From Trinickia sp. Y13 (GTDB lineage Bacteria; Pseudomonadota; Gammaproteobacteria; Burkholderiales; Burkholderiaceae), in assembly GCF_029522115.1 (NCBI RefSeq), contig NZ_JAKWFK010000012.1, forward strand, positions 106,750 to 170,749: a stretch of DNA of 64,000 nucleotides. Reading direction: 5' to 3'. The position numbers and the translations under genes were made by a program. Below the pieces are notes generated by a model that was not told the DNA's origin, searched no databases, and saw nothing but the letters and a program-made list of their open reading frames with translations. Within the stretch, counting starts at the first letter, position 1; each line of letters opens with the position of its first letter. Positions 61,142 to 64,000 of this stretch are shown in pieces.

Positions 61142-61567
61142 ATGACAGCCGGTGCCCCACAGGCAAGTAAGACGGTTGACTACGATCCAGCCGAACATCG
61201 GGTCAAGCACTGTTGGTCTGAACCGAGAGCAGACTTTGTCACTACTGGTGTCGGAATTATCGGAAAATGTCCATCGACCTTGTCCAAGGCTCAAGCTCGC
61301 GAGCTGTTGAACGACGCCGAGTTTGAGGGGAAACAGCCAGATCAAACCGTCGCGGAAGTGATGCCTGAACGAGCGTGGAACGTGCATGAGGGTGTTATCT
61401 ATGAAGCCGTCCCGTCAGGCCCCAGCGCCTACCATGGGTATCCTTGGCGTGGTCGCCCCGGTCGCAACCGTCTTGCACGCGGGGTTAAGCGCGCTCTGCA
61501 GCAGAAGGCGGAGGCGCAAGGCTACGGACGGGAGTTTAAAGATTGGCTAGAGCGATATGAATCCTGA
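61142..61567 (+). CDS. Hypothetical protein, first gene of the ImmA/IrrE cargo pair
   Basis: A 141-aa soluble protein beginning MTAGAPQASKTVDYDPAEHR. AGAGGGAG at 61125-61132 lies 9 bases before the ATG (a TTG three bases earlier is possible). Notable parts are VKHCWSEPRADFVTTGVGIIG, SKAQARELLNDAEF and a basic C-terminal half (PWRGRPGRNRLARGVKRALQQ) that could bind nucleic acid. It overlaps the metallopeptidase gene by 11 bases, so the two products are probably made together and may interact. No signal peptide or membrane segment. Family not recognised. Confidence 0.7.
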   Translation: MTAGAPQASKTVDYDPAEHRVKHCWSEPRADFVTTGVGIIGKCPSTLSKAQARELLNDAEFEGKQPDQTVAEVMPERAWNVHEGVIYEAVPSGPSAYHGYPWRGRPGRNRLARGVKRALQQKAEAQGYGREFKDWLERYES

Positions 61568-63038
61568 TTCGTCGATACGTTTCGAGTTCCTCCCATCGGA
61601 AGACGAAGCCGCCCGCAAAAACGGCTGGGGCAGCGGGATCTTGTACGTCCTCGACATTCCGTACTGGTATTCCAACAGCGATGTTCAGCCCCATCCCGTT
61701 GAATGGACCTGGGTCGATTTGCTTGAGCATGTTGCCTCGAATTGGGGGGCGTTGGTCTTTGAGCAATCGTATCCATTCTCTTGGCTAAATGATGTCGCTC
61801 ACCCCGGGGACGTATGGAACGTGGCCGAACGAAGATGGGCTAGGCTCGGCGACGAACTCGCCGAGGCAGAGGAAACCGAGCTTCTCGCCTTTGAGCGGCG
61901 ACATAACCTGGCCGCCGCCTGGAAGGGTCTATCACTGCCATCGCTCACATTGATGCGCAATGGCGGTGTGTGCTGGATTTGCGTTGACGGCCGGGCACCC
62001 ATAAGAGCTCCATTCGAAGAATGCCGTACTGCGCTGGTCTCAATTTGCGATGCATTGGCGCAGTCGTTCGAAGGCTCACCCAACCCCAGGGTGGCAAGCG
62101 CAGTCAATCGATGGCGCAATCGCGGTGTCACTGCCAAGAATAGCTTCTTCAGGTCGGTGACAGGCATGTCCCAGGAACTGCTCGCCGCTGTTCAAGGCGA
62201 CGCTGACCCATTTGAGTTCTGGGGCGTGGCCGCCAATGACCCTTGGGCGGACGGGCTCGTAGAAGAAGGGCCTCTTCTGGCGGCAGCTCGTATGACGGCT
62301 GGGATCTGCGACGGCGCGACGATTCGACGCGTACTCGACGCGATTCGTCGAGTACCCCGTGGCAAGCTAGATGCATTGGACAGAATTAGCGCCCAGGCTC
62401 GCCAACATCTCCAGAGGGCACCGGCTCAGTACGCCTTTTCCAGCGGGTATGCTGCCGCTGAGTTTGTGCGCGAGACGCTCGGCAGAGATCGCCGAGTCCG
62501 CTTCGAAATTGAAACCGTCTTCGCGGAACTGGGCATCGATGTAACACCGCTAGATCTAGGTAAAGAAACAATCGATGCGGTGGCGGTTTGGGGGACTCGT
62601 GGCCCCTGCGTAATCTTGAATTTAGACCGACAGCACATTTCGCCAGAACGGACCCGGATGACGCTTGCCCACGAGCTGGGGCACTTGGTTCTGGACCGAG
62701 CGGGGGGGCTCCCCTTCTGCGAGGTACTGGGAGGCACAGTAGACGACTTCATGGAGCGACGAGCGAACGCATTTGCAGCGGAGTTGCTGCTCCCAAGAAG
62801 TATCGTGGAATACAGGCGCACCACCAAGAGGGCGACGATTGGCGATTTCGTTGCGGCCTTGAAACAGGACTTCGGGGTGAGCAAGTCTGTGGCGTGCGCG
62901 CAGATCTACAACTCGCATGTCTTCGCTAGCTTAACCAGCCAGGAGCAGCGTTTCCTGGAGTCACGGCTGAATCTGACAGCGAATGCCTTTGGCTCCCAAA
63001 ATGCTATTAAGGTGCAGCCGACGGGCGACGTCATGTAG
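61557..63038 (+). CDS. ImmA/IrrE family metallo-endopeptidase with unknown N-terminal region
   Basis: A 493-aa protein. The C-terminal 180 residues are an ImmA/IrrE-type zinc peptidase: HELGH at 372-376 (TLAHELGHLVLDRAGG) with third ligand E400 in MERRANAFAAELLLP, then a helical TKRATIGDFVAALKQDFGVSK. The first 270 residues (WGSGILYVLDIPYWYSN, WTWVDLLEHVASNW, FEECRTALVSICDALAQSF) match nothing I know and may be a sensor or partner-binding part. Relatives cleave repressors (ImmA-ImmR in ICEBs1, IrrE/DdrO in Deinococcus), so control of the small partner protein or a host regulator is plausible. The start at 61557 overlaps the preceding gene. Confidence 0.82.
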   Translation: MNPDSSIRFEFLPSEDEAARKNGWGSGILYVLDIPYWYSNSDVQPHPVEWTWVDLLEHVASNWGALVFEQSYPFSWLNDVAHPGDVWNVAERRWARLGDELAEAEETELLAFERRHNLAAAWKGLSLPSLTLMRNGGVCWICVDGRAPIRAPFEECRTALVSICDALAQSFEGSPNPRVASAVNRWRNRGVTAKNSFFRSVTGMSQELLAAVQGDADPFEFWGVAANDPWADGLVEEGPLLAAARMTAGICDGATIRRVLDAIRRVPRGKLDALDRISAQARQHLQRAPAQYAFSSGYAAAEFVRETLGRDRRVRFEIETVFAELGIDVTPLDLGKETIDAVAVWGTRGPCVILNLDRQHISPERTRMTLAHELGHLVLDRAGGLPFCEVLGGTVDDFMERRANAFAAELLLPRSIVEYRRTTKRATIGDFVAALKQDFGVSKSVACAQIYNSHVFASLTSQEQRFLESRLNLTANAFGSQNAIKVQPTGDVM

Positions 63039-63198
63039 GATAGTTTTGGCGCTGCAGGACATCCAATTGACTATCAGCAAGAAACTGGTCCGCGTCAGGC
63101 TCAGTCCTCCTGAAGGTCTCACGGGCCTTTATATGTAGCGTGGTCACTTGGCGTTCTTTCGTGTCCGTCTCCCGGCGTCTCGCTACGAACCTCGCGAC

Positions 63199-63223
63199 GT
63201 GACGGTATTTCTGACGGTATACG
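63199..63223. repeat. Right copy of 25-bp internal repeat (iterated GACGGTAT)
   Basis: Identical to 60679-60703 and in the same orientation, 65 bases before the right attachment-like repeat (the left copy is 103 bases after the left repeat). Confidence 0.75.
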
Positions 63224-63281
63224 AGTGCCTTTTCGCGGCCCCATCTATATAGCACAAGCGCTCCCCGCCAGACTCCACATA

Positions 63282-63338
63282 ATTGCCCGGTATGTGGAGC
63301 GGATGTTGTCGACGGAGTCTCCTACGAAACTTCGATAA
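63282..63338 (+). pseudogene. Duplicated ribE C-terminal remnant
   Basis: Eighteen codons reading IARYVERMLSTESPTKLR and a TAA stop, in the ribE frame. The first eight codons match intact RibE exactly at the protein level; after Met-Leu the two tails differ. This is most simply the displaced original ribE end, with the intact gene now ending in element-derived sequence, or the reverse. Confidence 0.65.
63288..63305. repeat. Right attachment-like repeat
   Basis: Exact copy of the 18-bp sequence at 60558-60575. Confidence 0.7.
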
Positions 63339-63432
63339 TTCGTTGGAATGGAGTGAAGCAAGACTGCCGTTCGGCGCGTCGCACTGTCATCCCGGCTCAT
63401 CCAGCCAACGAGCGCATCGTCGCCCCAGCGGC

Positions 63433-63450
63433 TTGCCAAATTTTGCCAAA
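63433..63450 (+). promoter_or_regulatory. Direct repeats upstream of parD
   Basis: TTGCCAAA occurs twice (63433-63440, 63443-63450) with 10-base periodicity, 18 bases before the parD ATG. This fits a helical-phase operator for the CopG-type antitoxin. Confidence 0.4.
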
Positions 63451-63467
63451 CTGCTAGCATACGACTC

Positions 63468-63704
63468 ATGAGCACCATGAACATCTCCCTTCCCGAGTCG
63501 TTGAAAAGCTTTATCGACGATCAGGTAACCGAACGCGGGTACGGCACCAGCAGCGAGTATGTCCGCGAACTGGTCCGCCGTGATCAACAACGCCAGCAGT
63601 TGCGGGCATTATTGCTAGCCGGGGCGGCCTCCGCCCCGACGGCTCCGGTCGACGCGAACTACTTTGACTCCCTTCGCGCCCGCGTGCGCAATCAACGGAG
63701 ATGA
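63468..63704 (+). CDS. parD: ParD-type antitoxin (ribbon-helix-helix)
   Basis: A 78-aa protein. The N-terminal ribbon-helix-helix reads MNISLPESLKSFIDDQVTERG, then YGTSSEYVRELVRRDQQR, the standard ParD/CC2985 form. The C-terminal half, which wraps the toxin, includes RALLLAG and the final DANYFDSLRARV. The first ATG (63468) or the one at 63477 may be used. It overlaps parE by 4 bases (ATGA). It normally neutralises ParE and represses its own promoter. Confidence 0.88.
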   Translation: MSTMNISLPESLKSFIDDQVTERGYGTSSEYVRELVRRDQQRQQLRALLLAGAASAPTAPVDANYFDSLRARVRNQRR

Positions 63705-63925
63705 AAGCCAGGCCTGTCATCCCGAGAGAGATAGCCCGGCAGGATGTCGACGAAGCGATCAGTTACTACCTGGAAGAAGGCGCGGTACAAGCTGCACTCG
63801 GGTTTATCGAGGCGCTTGAGCAGGCATATTTGCACCTGGCGCGACACCCTGACATGGGGTCTCCCCGATACGCTGTCAAGCGCATTCGAAATCTGAGCCA
63901 CTTCGCGCGTGAGCGCGCAAAGTAA
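63701..63925 (+). CDS. parE: ParE-type toxin, C-terminally truncated
   Basis: A 74-aa RelE/ParE-fold protein. The first 60 residues are normal (ARQDVDEAISYYLEEGAVQAALGFIEALEQAYLHLARHPDMGSPRYA). Typical ParE proteins of this type are 95-105 aa and continue with a Pro-Gly-Leu-Arg and an aromatic strand motif that hold the C-terminal toxic surface. Here the sequence instead changes to VKRIRNLSHFARERAK and stops. The foreign tail suggests an insertion or recombination near 63,880. The toxin is probably inactive. Confidence 0.7.
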   Translation: MKARPVIPREIARQDVDEAISYYLEEGAVQAALGFIEALEQAYLHLARHPDMGSPRYAVKRIRNLSHFARERAK

Positions 63926-64000
63926 AAGTGAGCCAGTCGCTAGTTCTTCGATGCCGGAACGTGGCCGGCTTTTCGTTGCTGTTTAAGTCGGTAGCTGTCT
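63926..64000. other. Sequence after truncated parE; possible end of a mobile element
   Basis: AAAAGTGAGCCAGTCGCTAG follows the parE stop. TGAGCCA also occurs at 63894-63900, just inside the foreign parE tail. Repeated GTGAGCC-like units of this kind resemble insertion sequence ends, but nothing can be confirmed before the window closes. Confidence 0.25.

Larger units (their letters stand above)
60558..63305. mobile_element. Integrase-less mini-island inserted at the ribE 3' end
   Basis: About 2.73 kb bounded by 18-bp direct repeats that lie in two copies of the ribE C-terminal codons. Just inside each end is the same 25-bp repeat (60679-60703 and 63199-63223) made of GACGGTAT-TTCT-GACGGTAT. 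Cargo: one uncertain leftward ORF and two overlapping rightward genes. GC content is visibly lower than in ribD/ribE. No integrase, excisionase or transposase is encoded, so movement would need a recombinase in trans, or the integrase has been lost. The repeat structure is seen directly; mobility is inferred. Confidence 0.65.

Overview
The window is a GC-rich chromosomal segment from a Burkholderiaceae beta-proteobacterium, probably Paraburkholderia, Trinickia, Caballeronia or a close relative. The signs are the gmk-rpoZ-spoT and ftsK-lolA-rarA-serS gene orders, a fused glucokinase-HexR regulator, an OmpC-like porin ending in Phe, and minC-minD-minE. Most of it is ordinary core genome with tightly packed genes, interrupted by a few accessory patches.

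Layout. 1-5.1 kb: spoT (cut by the window edge), rpoZ, gmk and yicC leftward, then rph-rdgB-hemW rightward. 5.2-8.9 kb: tRNA-Ser(UGA), a TumE/TumA-type toxin-antitoxin pair with a palindromic operator, an orphan protein, a secreted papain-like protease with a secreted partner, and a TonB-C-like lipoprotein. 9-18 kb: an MHS-type transporter behind a long leader, two very small proteins, clcA, a YXWXPGHW protein, minCDE, an acetyltransferase, corA and a lipoprotein. 18-27 kb: mmsA with a divergent LysR gene, a scarred region (LysR fragment beside a cytochrome b561/nitronate monooxygenase chimera), and a small catabolic cluster (VOC, creatininase, MFS, LysR). 27-36 kb: tRNA-Ser(CGA), serS, rarA, lolA, ftsK, trxB, an Smr protein and a TRIC-type channel.

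36-46 kb holds a five-gene operon of circularly permuted ATP-grasp, alpha-E and transglutaminase-like proteins in two paralogous modules. This is a widespread but functionally unresolved peptide-ligation-like system. 46.5-55.6 kb is a glucose uptake and Entner-Doudoroff entry locus: a sugar ABC transporter diverges from zwf-pgl-glk/hexR, and a perfect HexR-type palindrome lies between them. 56-60.6 kb carries a porin, hemL, ribD and ribE.

60.5-63.3 kb is the most unusual part. The end of ribE is repeated at 63,282-63,338, and inside both copies lies a shared 25-bp repeat built from iterated GACGGTAT. Together they bracket a roughly 2.7-kb integrase-less mini-island. Its cargo is a pair of overlapping genes: a 141-aa unknown protein and a 493-aa protein with a C-terminal ImmA/IrrE zinc peptidase and an unrecognised N-terminal part. 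To its right is a parD gene followed by a parE gene that looks truncated.
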